Source: Perca fluviatilis
Taxonomy: Eukaryota > Chordata > Actinopteri > Perciformes > Percidae
Length of the DNA: 64,000 bases
Assembly: GCF_010015445.1 (NCBI RefSeq)
Contig: NC_053123.1
Location: 1,054,001 to 1,118,000 of the forward strand
Reading direction: 5' to 3'
The position numbers and the translations under genes were made by a program. This document shows positions 1 through 11,870 of the stretch, in pieces. The notes under the pieces are model-generated. The model did no database searches. It was not told the origin of the DNA and saw only the letters and a program-made list of their open reading frames with translations. The first letter of the stretch is position 1; each line of letters begins with the position of its first letter.

Positions 1-1239
1 GGCCCATCAATCTGCCCTGACCTCCTCAATACACGGCTCTGCACGCTCATTTACTGTATAACGGCAGTAATTGTTCTGCATACAGTAATAAATACGTGGA
101 ATACATTTGAATTGCAGTGCATTACTTTTAGTAGCTATATGTGTGAATGGTTTATAAGAACAGTCTGAACCGACATATACAAAGACACAATTAAAAGCCA
201 AAGAGCAGTTTGGGACTTTGTTGAGCTAAAAGAAAAGAACTAAATAAGAAAATAATCCACATGGCAGATTGGCATTTATTAATTCCATATGCCAAGCTCC
301 ACTAGTTGTAATATCAAAAAAGCATGCTGGAAGGTTTAGCCTTCCTTGAAGATTTAATGTAACTTTACTCTTTCTCCTACCTATTCATCAAGCAGACTCA
401 GCAGTTTGTGTGTCTGTGAGGTGCGCCTATTTTAAAGGATGATCACACAAATAACAAGAGGCGACATGTTAACAGAGCACGATTATGTATTCCGCTAGAT
501 TTACTGAGGTCACGCTATTTGCGACGGACAGTTTTACAGGGACAATTCTCCGCCTCTGAACAGAAGCTTTAACACAGCACAGATGGGATTTACAGGAGTC
601 ACAAGGAAGGTTGCAGTGGCGGAAATAAACATGCATTAAATATGGACTTGTATCTAACTAAAACCCTTAATGTTAGAGACAAAAAATGAAGCAATTAGGC
701 ATTTATTAATGAACACAACATCTGATCACCGTAACGCAAAACATAGTGGACAGATGTTGTGGTTTGTGTACATCAAACTTGAACTTGAGCCGACTGCAAT
801 GACGGTGCAGGGAAGCTGAGAGTGCAGATACAGAAGCCCAGGAAACACTGACCAATCAGAGCAGACTAGGTGTTTTTTGAGAGAGTTCTTAAAGAGACAG
901 GCGCTAAAACAGAGCGTTTCAGACAGAGGGTAAATACCATTATATAAAGTTTTCAAACATTAAAAAGCATGTGAACATGTTCTAGAAGAAACACTTAAAC
1001 CTTTAAAACGAACCTTAAAATGAGCATAATATGGGACCTTTTAGACATTTAAGTGTGTGTTTAGTTGCATTTACCTCAGTATTAAGATCCATATCTATAC
1101 CATCTCTACCTCCACCTGCTGCATCCGACCATCTCTCTCCACACCGGTTGCGGTTGTGCATATTGCTCGGAGAGATCTAAAGCTGCAACAAAAAATACTT
1201 TTAAAACTGCTGTTTAAGTGGGAAAAACATCACTATTGG
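1..1239. other. unique noncoding stretch
   Basis: AT-rich sequence with stop codons in all frames at short intervals. I see no splice-flanked exon, RNA gene or repeat with clear ends. It may be intron or intergenic DNA. Confidence 0.5.
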
Positions 1240-1505
1240 TGGCATGGCGGGCTAGTGGATAGCACTGTGGCCTCACAGCAAGAAGGTTCCAGGTTTGAAT
1301 CCTTGAATCCTGTGTGGAGTTTGCATGTTCTTCCCATGTCAAAAACATGTAGATTAGGTTCTCCAGTCCAGTGCCCTTGATCAAAGCTGGAGTTGGTCCC
1401 CAGGCGCTGTAAATAGCTGCTCACTGCTCCCTTGAGAGATGGTTTAAAATGCAGAGAATGAATTTCACTACATGTATGTGTATGTGACAATAAAGTGCCT
1501 TTACC
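1240..1505 (+). repeat. tRNA-derived SINE-like element
   Basis: The 5' part reads like a tRNA-type pol III promoter: an A-box-like segment around 1245-1260 (GGCGGGCTAGTGGATAGC) and a B-box-like GGTTTGAATCC near 1293. It continues with the GTGTGGAGTTTGCATGTTCT block found in a very common fish SINE. The 3' end, around 1465-1505, has the form AATTTCACTAC...GACAATAAAGTG, resembling the tail of a partner LINE. A second relative of the same family is at 53,145-53,500. No clear target duplication was found. The family assignment is by recognition. Confidence 0.7.
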
Positions 1506-2019
1506 TTTGAACTGGAGAAGATGTTTGCGACTGACCAAAGTCAAAATGTGAGAAAAGTGGCCTTAGGGCAAAGCTCTGGACAGAAACCAGACTTGCTTCA
1601 GCTATTAAAAATCACGACATTTCTCCTTTTTTGCAGTATGTTGACAAGCCACAATGACAGTACAACAAAAATGAAATATTGGGATGTTTACATTGGCTGA
1701 CCAACAGCAAACTGGAAACTTAGAAGCACAACACAAGGATGTTAGGATTATTTTTTCTCTTATTGTTGGTTCGTTTGTTGGCTTGGCTTCACTTGGCTGT
1801 TTCTGTAAATAGAGACAGAAAAACACCAGAAGCAGACATAGCAGACTGCCATCATGAAAGCCCTAGGCAAATTACAATCTGCTGCTCCAGGGCTCTTACC
1901 GTTTCTGATCTGAATAATCCTGCTTTTAAACTGGGCTCTGGCGCTCCCTTACCTTGCAAACAATTTCCTCAGTATGTCAACAAAAATAAAAATGTAGTTT
2001 TACGTTTCCAAAATTGAGA
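1506..2019. other. unique noncoding stretch
   Basis: Nothing recognisable. Short open frames here lack codon bias or similarity to known domains. Confidence 0.4.
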
Positions 2020-2280
2020 AGATATTGTCCCTGTCCCTTTTTTGCAGAACATTACAATGTCACAGTGAAGTTGACCTTTTGGATATAAAACGTCATCACT
2101 CCATCATTTCATCTTTTTGCACATTTGTGTGAATTTCCATCATAATTAGTGTATACATTTTGAGTTGTGGCTGAAAACATGTTTTTTGAGGTCACAGTGA
2201 CATTGACCTTTGACCACCAAAATCTGTTCAATCAAGCCCTGCTCTTCAATCTATGTTTGTTACACAAAAGTTGCAAACTA
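2020..2280 (+). repeat. interspersed repeat with nuclear-receptor-like motifs
   Basis: The phrase around 2185-2225 (GAGGTCACAGTGACATTGACC and onwards) belongs to a repeat seen widely in fish genomes. A diverged internal echo lies at 2057-2075 (GTCACAGTGAAGTTGACC). The motif block contains a near-consensus inverted AGGTCA pair at 2189-2203 and a DR1 pair at 2205-2217. The repeat ends are not sharply visible. Type (SINE or DNA element) is unknown. Confidence 0.5.
2189..2217 (+). promoter_or_regulatory. ERE-like inverted repeat next to a DR1 site
   Basis: AGGTCACAGTGACAT (2189-2203) matches the estrogen-response consensus of two AGGTCA half sites with a 3-bp spacer, except for the end of the second half site. 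It is followed at once by TGACCTTTGACCA (2205-2217), which on the minus strand is two hexamers with 1-bp spacing, the DR1 type used by HNF4 and PPAR/RXR. The sequence match is direct. Any binding or function is inference, and the site lies in a repeat. Confidence 0.4.
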
Positions 2281-2477
2281 CTCAAACTGAACTGTTAAAA
2301 TGTAACTCGGTCGTGAGCCAATCAGGACACTGCGATGACTCAACTGTTTGGAGACGGTCATGGTTTGGCCCTCTTGTTAAGAAAGATCCTGATATAGCCG
2401 GTCAGTGTGGTTCCCCCCTGTAGTAGAGTGCAGGGACAGAACACATGATCACAGACAACACATTCTCACTCCCAGCG

Positions 2478-2940
2478 CATCATAAAGCGACGCTTGGTCA
2501 GGTGCCTTTGGCGTTTGTTTAGCATCTAGCCCTTTGGAGTCGGGTCGGGACTATTGGCGTCACTTTTTGACGCTCTGGGTCAGCACGTACAGTACGTTTA
2601 ACTGACATGCGGCAAACGAATGGGACAGTTAGGTTTAGGTAAAGATGGGAGGTGGGGTTATAAAACGTACATTTCAGTGACACGCGGGACAAGAATGGGA
2701 CATAAACCCTGGTCTTCTGGGTGAAAGTCCTGTGTTGTTTGACCCATCCACCCCCAACCAACCTCCTTACGCAAATTTTTGGTCTTTCATACTACTCACT
2801 ACCGTTGTCGCTGTTAATACTACGTCATCTTACAGCGGCGCGGTCGAGCTGCTGCTCTGCCCGGTGCGTTCCATACAGACACTGAAGGATGATTTTTGTG
2901 TCGCTATCTGACGCTGAGTGACACTGACCATGCTTGCTTT
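2478..2940. repeat. probable interspersed repeat
   Basis: GC-richer block containing GCGACGCTTGG, GGCGTCACTTTTTGACGC and GGTTTAGGTAAAGATGGG. These phrases recur in fish MITE-like repeats. The piece TTGGCGTCACTTTTTGACGC at about 2553-2572 can fold on itself. Ends are not defined. No coding potential is supported. Confidence 0.35.
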
Positions 2941-5545
2941 ACCAGACTAATGGCAGGACAACTGACCCCCTGTGCTTTGAAGGGAGTCTTTGTAACTTTT
3001 GAGTGAAGAAATAAAACATTGTTAACACACAAGCTAAATTTTTCCCACTATGGCTTCATTTGGTCTGGTATGACCGCTAGCTTATGGTGGCTTGTGTTAG
3101 CTAAAGTTAACACACTTTGGATAGATATGGTTGAACCATTATTTTGTCATTTTTTGGTCACAGTGTTCAAGTAAAACATATTCTGTGTATTCATTACTAC
3201 AATAATCCTTTGACCTTACACAAAGTAATTTAATGCACTGATAATGTGAAGAAATATTAATCAGTGCAGCTTGAATTTGTAATCCCAAAAAGTAGACAAA
3301 AATATGATGACATTTGAAACCGCCACACTCAATTTTCTTGGCATTAACTTGACAGTATCTATGGCAATTATGCATAATGCAAACATTTTATTTAAAGTTT
3401 ATATAATTGTCTCTTTTATTATTACCTTTTTGTACATTGATCTTGTATGTCTTCCAGATTTTAATGAGACCCTAGTTAGAATAGAATACATGTTATTGTC
3501 CCTGAGGGGAAAGTTGTCTTGGGCATAGTGCTCCAATCTGTTGCTTCACAATACAAACATGTAACAGAAAAACCATTCTAAAATCAACATAAAAACATAA
3601 CATAAGATCATAAGATCAACGAAGCATTATAGGACATAAAAGAAGGACACATATGACTGTAGCGACAATACGACATATCATATAGTAACTGTAATAATTA
3701 AAGCGCGAAGTACGAAAAGTGCAGGTGTATTTATTGGACTTTTGCTCTGTTGTGCTAAGATTTACTATTGGAGTTCAGCACCTTGATAGTTGTAAGTTGG
3801 GTTTCTGGTTTGTGGGATGGGGTTTGGTAAGCAGCATTCACTGCTGGGGTTCATTTTTTTCGTTCTTCTATATTTCTCTATGTATAACATTAATAATACA
3901 TATCAAATATATCAATTTACATTTCCCCTGGCATCTTTGTTTTACACACACCGAGGAGCTGCAGTAAAAGCAATATAGTATAAGTGAAATTAAATTGGCT
4001 ACATTGTGCCTTAGTCCTGTCCTCTTTTAAAGCCTCCAACCAGTACATTTGCAGATGTTTTTATGACAGCTGTTAGATAAAGCCTGCATGCCCCTGAGAT
4101 ATTAGTTGGACCACTTATTTTTTGCATGCTTTAGATTGCACTGAACACCACTTGACAGCCAATCTGTTGCTCATTGTCACTGAAGCAGCACTATGGCATA
4201 ACAGATTCAACTCTCTGCCTCTTTGCTTTCAGTCCTCAGAAGACGTTTAGAGTCTGATAAAATGCTGGCTGAGGTGTCTAATACAAAGAGAATTGCTTTT
4301 TTTTACCGCTACAGTTGACAATTATGGCAGTATATGAGTGATTAATGGCATGTAGTTCTATTATACACAAATGATTTGGAACATTTGTTGTGCATGTTGT
4401 TTCAAATGATAATTTAATTTGTTGTCCTTTTGGAACAACACATTATTTTTGGGAGGAGGCCGATGTGGAACAGGCAACTTTATGGTAATAACTTCCATTT
4501 GTGGGTTGAATTTTTCAGCATTTTCCTGAATCTGTGTTCTGTAAATCTCACCTCTGATTCAGAATCCCTCCGCCTCTCTGTCAGGCCGCCTGTCAAACAT
4601 ATTTCACACAAAATTCAAACCGCAGAGCCAGACGACAAACTGACAAAGAGAGAACTGTGTTAGTCTAATTTAAAATAACTTTCCAATTTAAAGACATCTT
4701 TTGATTTTTCATTTCAGATTTAATCATCGGGAATGAATGAAAGAGGGTTTTTTGCGAAAGGTGATAGGTTCTGTTTGTACAGTGCCCCCCACTTAATCTC
4801 ATTACATTTTGAGGTGTTGCCGGTATATTAGGATATTATGTGATTGAAAAACACTAGTAAATGAAACACATTTAAACTAATGAAAAGTTTGAAATAATAA
4901 CACAGTGCGTCACTGAGGCGCCTGAAATCTCACTCTTCCAGAGCGGTGGGGAATTTCAGGCTGAACTGTTAAACTGTCCATAAACCATCAACAGAACGCT
5001 ACTCTAAACACGGGGCATTTTCCCGGAGCGCTCCTGCCAACTGAGCCTGGAAACTGTGATGTTTGTGGCTGGAAATCCAGAGGCTGTGGTGTATCACTTC
5101 CAACAGCGGGACTAGAGGCGTCATTAGTGTGTGATTGGGACTTTTGGGCGACCCCCAATCCTTAACTCTGATACCCCACCATCCAGACTAGCAACCGCTG
5201 GAAAGCTGGAACTCAACTGCTCCAACACATTTAAAGCCACACACTACATCACTTTACCTCTTCACAAGGGGCACTCCAGCAGTTTAGGATGTCCATTCCA
5301 TAACGTTGGGGTGACTCACGAAATGTAGATTCATTAATTAAGATTGTCAACATTGAAACAGCAGAGGTCGAGATATCCTGATTCTTAGTCTCTAGCCTAT
5401 TGGTAATGCTCCAAAAACACTGGATCCTACAATTCCCATAATGCATCTAAGTGTCTTCTGTTAGATCTGTGTTGCCTCTTAAATAGAACCCCACTTCTCC
5501 AGTTTATAACGCAGGCTTTCTTTTGTGTTTTTTTGACGACCCAGA
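2941..5545. other. unique noncoding stretch
   Basis: AT-rich DNA. A LINE-tail-like phrase (ATTGTCCCTGAGGGGAAAG) lies near 3495-3513. No exon or RNA gene is visible. Confidence 0.4.
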
Positions 5546-5599
5546 TGTCTGTCTGTCTGTCTGTTGGTCTTTCTCTCTGTCTGTCTGTCCTTCTGTCTG

Positions 5600-5640
<41 letters not shown>

Positions 5641-5784
5641 GTGTGTCTGTTTGTCCTTCTGTCTGTCTGTCTGTCGGTCTCTGTAAATCCTTGTCTGTCT
5701 GTCGGTCTCTGTCTGTCTGTCTCTGTGTGTGTGTGTGTGTGTGTGTGTGTCTGTCTGTCCTTCTGTCTGTCTGTCTGTCTGTCT
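5546..5784 (+). repeat. (CTGT)n microsatellite, interrupted, with a (GT)n core
   Basis: About 240 bp of TGTC-type tetranucleotide repeat with an embedded pure (GT)n run at about 5731-5750. The long open frames across it (Cys/Leu/Ser/Val rich) come from the repeat and are not genes. Confidence 0.95.
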
Positions 5785-7452
5785 ATTGCACCCGATTGTT
5801 GATGATGTACTAAAGTGCTATCTGTCTACTTGTGTACTACTAATGTATTTTATATCTAATATTGTACGGGACTCAGTGTACATTGAGTACAACAGTAGAA
5901 TAAGTTTGTTTCTCCGTAAATAAAACCAAAGGCAGCCAGTAGTAAAAGACTAATAAACCTGCTAAGAGAGACATGACAAATTATTCCTGTGAAACCAGAA
6001 TAATCATGTATGCAAAAACGTGTTATGTAAGCAAATAGAATGTGAGAGTGAGGCTGGAATATTTTTCTAACACTGAGGCAGACGTTAGCTCTTACTACCT
6101 CAGGCTTCCAAGCAGCCAGCCAGAAGATACAGGGACAGCACCAGAAGCTGATACTTTCACATCAAAAATAATAAAAAAAAATAATCCAAATTTCATTATT
6201 CTATTTTGAAGTGCATATGGCTCCATTATTCAATGTGCTTTGAAAGATAAAACATAATTGGAATTCTTTTCACATTTCAATTTGTATTCATTCATTCTTT
6301 ATTTTTAGTGTGGTTGTGTGCAGGCAGGCAGCAGGGCACGGGGCTCCCAGCACTGGAGAAAATTCCCATCAAGCCTCATTCATGATTCATTTGATGTTTC
6401 AGCCTCAGTATCAAAAGTCCTATTCAGCATGACCTTTTGTATTTATTTATTTCAAACTTTTCTTTGTCTCTAAAGTGAGCAGCTGCTGAAATAATTTGGA
6501 CTAGCGAGTTACAATCCAACATGTCATCACTGAAGTGAGGTCAAATGCATTTGAACCCTGTTATTGTGTTGTACATGAACAGACAGACATAGTACTGTTC
6601 CCATATTGCCAGCTGTTGCATTTTGTTCAACTTCCAAACTCAAAGATGGTCCAAAATGCAGCGGCTCTGCTCTCCAATTTACTTTTATTTTTTTGTCCGT
6701 GCATGTTTGTGAATCTGTCAGTGTGTGTGTGTTTTTATGTGCACACCATAGAGTACTTTTAATTTCGTTGTATAAAAAACGAAAAAAGCATTTACAATGT
6801 CAATTATCTTTTTTTTTTATCACTATACTGTAATGTTCTTTCACCATAATCTTAGGAAAGGGAGTATGGGGATAACAGTTTAGTACCTTAAGTGCCTTAA
6901 CTGCAAATCTTGGACAAGATTGAGATATAGTATTTTACTGACAATAAGTATATATGACCGATTATTTACTGTATATGTCTTTAACCCTTATGTTTTCTCC
7001 CGTCGACCATGAACCTTCCGGATCTAAATTGAAAATTATCTATTTTTGATGCTTTTTAAAACTTTTTTGTCACTTTTGTTAACGCTTTTTTTTTATTCAT
7101 GGTCAATAAACCTAGTTCATATGACATTTTACCAATTTTTTTAGTTAAAAAAAGCAGAAATTATGAATTATTTTGCATAATAGGTAAGATCAGAGGATGT
7201 TGAGTGAATCACAGACTGTTATCTGTCAAAGTTTAGTCGGGAGACTGCTATGAAACCATTGAAACTTGTTTTTTAACGCTATAAAATTGAATAAAACACC
7301 CAAAATTCAATGAAAGCAATCACTGATTTTACCTGCGAAGATCGTTGTATGGAATACATCCACGCATCCATGTTATTTTTGGGCAATTTAGTTAAAAAAA
7401 AAACAACACATTTCTGTTTGACAACACAAGAGTTAAATGCATTTACTGTACA

Positions 7453-7454
<2 letters not shown>
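5785..7454. other. unique noncoding stretch
   Basis: AT-rich DNA with short poly-A/T runs. No gene, structured RNA or bounded repeat is evident. Confidence 0.4.

Positions 7455-7519
<65 letters not shown>
7455..7519 (+). repeat. (GT)n microsatellite
   Basis: 65 bp of uninterrupted GT dinucleotides, so it is likely length-polymorphic. Confidence 0.97.
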
Positions 7520-7520
<1 letters not shown>

Positions 7521-8267
7521 CTGACTGTAACATATTGTTTTTGTGCATGCGGGTCATAGAGTCACATCACTTCCACATCAACACCTGCAGATCTCCGAGG
7601 TCAGCGCGCAGCGGTTGGACGCGCCGGGTCACATGACTGGTCTCCTGTCCAAACTCAGCCCAACCTTTCTCCCTCCCCCCCATGGCCTTTATGCAAAGCT
7701 TCCCTCCCCTCCACCGTTATCCGGGTGGAAGTGAGCTGATGGATGGGGAGCGACAGCGCACGACCCACAACTCAACTCTCTAATGTGGAGCTATTCCACC
7801 CATATCACCCCGGCCGGCTCACGGGCCGTGGCAACTTCATTCTGCTGTTCCATGAACACTCTCAATCTGAATATGGAAGCCCAGCATGCTTTGGGAGAAG
7901 AAGAAAAATGTAAGAGACGTCCACTTATACTTCCTTTCTGGGACTTTATTTCACAGTACTCAAATGACATAGGTCATTCTGCTCTGAATGGATTACACAT
8001 GGAGTCATTATTTATTAACCAAAAAAAAGCTATTTTATTGATTGGTGGAAAAAAAAGCAAATAAATACCAAAAATCTCTTTTGGAATATTTGCTTGTCCA
8101 TATTGGATGTTCTGATACATTTACAACCAATCGTTTAAATGGACACATATACAAATAACGACCTTGTACTGAAAGTAGAAAGTGAAACTGCACTTTATGG
8201 TACAAGCAAATGCAATGTTAGTACTCAGTAGTAGTCATCACGCACACAGAGCTTTAGCCTTCAGCTT

Positions 8268-8268
<1 letters not shown>
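7520..8268. other. unique noncoding stretch
   Basis: Includes a GC-richer block at 7560-7860 (CTCCGAGGTCAGCGCGCAGC...CCGGCCGGCTC) that could be a conserved noncoding element or an unrecognised exon. I see no convincing splice-flanked frame. Confidence 0.3.

Positions 8269-8320
<52 letters not shown>
8269..8320 (+). repeat. (GT)n microsatellite
   Basis: 52 bp of uninterrupted GT dinucleotides. Confidence 0.97.
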
Positions 8321-8321
<1 letters not shown>

Positions 8322-9800
8322 ATACTTCTAATGAAGGATGTGATACGGACCAAAGCAGCCAAACTCTTCTTATAGAGAATATGTTACTGACCTTCGCTCT
8401 ATGTCCACATTTACTGTACTTGGTCTTTTATAATCAATGTTTTTAGGCCAAGGACCCCTTAACTGAAAGAGAGACGGAGCAGAGACCCCTACTACATACT
8501 GTATATTGTAAAAAATGAAGTTGCATATTAAACTGGGCCTACAATAACGTGTAGGGCGGCCTAAAGCCTTTATGTATATTATATTTGTATATACCTTTTT
8601 TTTGCATAGAATACTAAGCCTTCAAATAGCCTTCAAGATACAAAAATCATCTGACTCTTCAGTATGTGTAAAAGAAGATTTATAGATAATTGTATTCATT
8701 AAATAAAATACAGCCTGATATATTCATAAAAGCAAATTATATAAAAAAAGGTTTCATGTGTGGGGCAATTCACACTTCTTACACTTTTTAAATCATTTTA
8801 AAAATAATGTGGTTACATTCCTCCTGTTTAATCTGTAAAAGAAATGTGTTTTTTCTTTTATTTATTTATTTATTTTTTTAAGTCTGCACAGTTTTCATGT
8901 AAAAGGACCGTTGGTATTTATGGGAGATGCTGCAAATAATGCCTGAGATTTGGAGATAAAATAACCTTTGTTTGGATATTTGGTTGCCTCCCATATTTTT
9001 AATAAATAAAGAGCAATGTAATCTCTCTACAACCGAGAGTTAGATTGATATAAAAAATGTTGACATAATAATAGAAGCCAAAATTCGATGCACCATATAA
9101 GCCAATATATGAAGTTGTTTCTGTGTTTGTGTCCATTCTCAACTTTGTGATTATTTGTGACTTTGTAATATATGAGCATTTCTACATATTTCACAATTCA
9201 AACCTGTCATTCAAAAGTCTTTGAAGTTTGAAGCTATGTGTATGTAAACTACAAAAGTTGACTTTGACTCTGAAAATGGAGTTTACAAATCCATTCCTTC
9301 ATTTATTGTTAATGCAAAACCTGAAATGTCCTCTTTGCCCGTCTTTATAGATATACACGGTTTGGCTTTGGAAAGAGCAAACACACTCTCCTCTGCTGTT
9401 ATGGAACTATAAATACACATTTGATTCATTTTAGTCTGAATTTTATTAGAAAATCCATCCCCGTCTCTCACATACCCAATTTGATAAATTACTAGCAAAC
9501 CCTTAGAAAAAGTCAAATCAACATGACACACCACCAACGTCAATTACACTGAAAGCAGTACATCTTTCTTTTCTCTGTTTCTCCTGTTCATGAAGGACTC
9601 AAATGCATGTTTACTGCGTGCAGTATAAATAAAATTCACCCTACGTGGTTGTGCCCGGTCACGGATGCTGGCGCACTCGTTTGGCCCTGGACGGCCTTAA
9701 TTCCTTCTGTCAGCCAGTAATCAGGTCTGTTTCACATTAATCGGGCCATTAGTTTAGAGAGCAAATCTGCTCTCGGCGCTGCTGACAATGGACAGAGTGA
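8321..9800. other. unique noncoding stretch
   Basis: Very AT-rich. No bounded element or exon was seen. Confidence 0.4.
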
Positions 9801-9808
9801 GTGAGTAA

Positions 9809-9810
<2 letters not shown>

Positions 9811-9857
<47 letters not shown>

Positions 9858-9883
9858 TGTGTGTGCACATGTGTGTGTATATT

Positions 9884-9922
<39 letters not shown>

Positions 9923-10076
9923 ATGTGTGTGTATATTTATGTGTGTGCGTGTGTATGTGTGTGTGTATGGTGTGTGTGTGTGTCTGTGTATGTGTGTGTG
10001 TTTGTGTATGTGCGTGTGTGTGTACATGTGTGTGTGCCTGGTGTGTCTGTGTGTCTGTGTGTTTGTGTATGTGTAT

Positions 10077-10117
<41 letters not shown>

Positions 10118-10186
10118 TGTATGTGTATGTGTGCGTGCGTGTGCGTGCGTGTGCGCGCGTGTGCGTGCGTGTGTGTGTCTTCGTGT
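9811..10186 (+). repeat. long compound (TG)n tract
   Basis: About 375 bp of alternating purine-pyrimidine sequence. It is GT interspersed with ATGTGT, GCGTGC and GTATAT variants. The 3' third (10,133-10,170) changes to GCGTGCGTGTGCGCGC, a strong Z-DNA-type composition. The Cys/Val-rich and His/Thr-rich open frames on both strands are artefacts of the repeat. Confidence 0.95.
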
Positions 10187-10814
10187 GTCTCTGTATGCCA
10201 AACCTGACCTGACAGGGCTAGCACAGAGGGGAGGAATGTGCGCGTGCAAACAGATAAACAGAGAAGTAGTTGGAAGGAAAAAGAAGGAGGGATGGGCGTT
10301 GTGAGCGCTGGCACAGCCGCACTCATCGGATCCGCTGGAGGAAATGAGGCTGACAGGTCAGAGTGTGCCCCGAAGATGTTCCCATTTTAACTCCATTCAA
10401 ATCTGTAATCACTGCCCTCTGCATGAACCTGCTCCTCTTCACCGCGAAGAGAAAAAGAACTCAAAGATACAAACCTTCAAAAGGAAGTGGCCTGTATGTG
10501 CCTCGCCCCTGGTGGCCGCGCACTTGAAACCGCCTCCCGCATGTCGTGCTTCTTCCTTGTTCTGTCCTGTCTGCGCAGACCTGTTCAGCAGAAGCCCAGG
10601 GTTTGTTACAAATACAAGAGGACGCGGTTGACAAGTGTTAACAAGAAGATGCTGTCATCCACCTGCCCCGACGGAGCTGACGGAGATGTCACCGCGTGGT
10701 CCGATCAGCCCTGGGCCGCCACGGTCCAGCCAGCAGATAATTGGAAACACAGCGCAGGCAAAAAGTCATGCAAATACTTGGAAGAAGTATTGAGATCCTT
10801 TGCTCACATAAAAG

Positions 10815-11030
10815 TACTAGGTTACACTTTACTTGAAGGTATCTACATTAAAATGACATGACACTGTCATGAACATGTCATAAAACATTATAAACAGTCA
10901 TAAATGTTTATGACATAACACTTCTGTCATTAAATGTCATTCAGTTTTTGTCATGACAAGTTAGGGTTAGGGTTAGAGTTAGAGTTCATGTGTCATGGCA
11001 GTGTCATGTGTTCATGACAGTGTCACCCCA
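10815..11030 (+). repeat. MITE-like repeat with TGTCATG motifs
   Basis: Begins near GGTTACACTTTACTTGAAGG and contains repeated inverted TGTCATGACA-type words (CACTGTCATGAACATGTCAT at 10,861-10,881; TTCATGACAGTGTCA at 11,011-11,025). The two ends can pair. A TTAGGGTTAGGG run is inside at about 10,962-10,974. This is a common fish repeat by recognition, and its superfamily is uncertain. Confidence 0.55.
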
Positions 11031-11051
11031 AAGAGCTAATGTAACTGTTAT

Positions 11052-11094
11052 ACTTTTTTTTTTTTAATTTTTTTTTTTTATTTTTTTTTTAGTT
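11052..11094 (+). repeat. T-rich tract
   Basis: Poly-T runs of about 10 bases broken by single A or AA bases. Confidence 0.8.
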
Positions 11095-11182
11095 TTAATA
11101 CCGTGAGTTGTTTCTGTCTCCAAATTTTTGCTTTGATAAGCTAATTGTTTTATTTTCTATTGTTGCACATACACACTCTCAT

Positions 11183-11343
11183 CAGGAGGAGAGAGAGGAG
11201 GAGGAGGAGGAGGAGGAGGAGGAGGAGGAGGAGGAGGAGGAGGAGCAGCAGCAGGAGAGAGGAGGAGGAGCAGCAGGAGCAGTAGGAGAGAAGAGGAAGA
11301 GCAGCAGGAGGAGAGAGGAGGAGGAGGAGAGAGGAAGAGCAGG
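11183..11343 (+). repeat. polypurine (GGA)n tract
   Basis: About 160 bp of almost pure purine on the plus strand, with a (GGA)n core at 11,196-11,245 and GCA interruptions. It encodes Glu-, Leu- or Pro-rich frames that are repeat artefacts. Mirror symmetry makes triplex (H-DNA) formation possible. Confidence 0.9.
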
Positions 11344-11579
11344 AAACAAACAGGTAGAGGGGCAGTGTGCAGGGCTGGGTAGGCAATCATATTAGGCATA
11401 TCAATCAATCAGATATTTACATATAGGATAAAATGCCAATAGTTCCACATACTAGATAATAACTTGACTGAAGTACAGATTGAAAAAAGGCCTCTCCATC
11501 TTAAAGTCCCGGGCTGAATTTCAGTCCCAGTACGGCCCTGGTTACAGGTAAAAGTCATGCATTAAAAATGTGACTTAAA

Positions 11580-11870
11580 GTGGCTATATGTAACTTTCAG
11601 GTTGTGATGATTTCAGCGTCCCCTTTGGACAAAAGCGGTAGTGTTTTTACCACACCTGCTGTCCTAAAGGTCTAGGAGTTAGTGTTACAGGGAGGTCATA
11701 TAGATGGGATGAATGTTTTGCTCAGATAGAAAATCATTCATTTACAATAAGAGAATAAGATGCATCGTTGCATTTCAAGTGTTGCAGACAGTAACTCAGC
11801 CTACTTTGGATGTCTCGTGAGATAAACCGGGTATCACTGTCACTGTGTCACGAGCCAAAGCATTAAAGGT
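11580..11870. repeat. probable interspersed repeat
   Basis: Starts TGGCTATATGTAACTTTCAGG, a phrase common in fish repeats, and runs up to the AAAGGTCCCATGACATGG start of the next repeat. Ends are inferred. Confidence 0.35.

Noticed and set aside
1240..1505. A functional tRNA gene
   Set aside because: A- and B-box-like sequences exist but no cloverleaf with paired acceptor stem could be drawn. The block fits a SINE head.
5546..5784. CRISPR-like or clustered regular repeats
   Set aside because: It is a eukaryotic microsatellite without spacers. The 46-bp array at 11,899-12,497 also has no spacers.
5523..5923. Cys/Leu/Ser-rich frames
   Set aside because: They come from (CTGT)n repeats.
9749..10326. 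Overlapping frames of 120-166 codons on both strands, Cys/Val- or His/Thr-rich
   Set aside because: They are translations of a (GT)n tract, which stays open in several frames. No start context or domain.
11108..11395. Glu-rich and Leu/Pro-rich frames
   Set aside because: They come from the (GGA)n purine tract.
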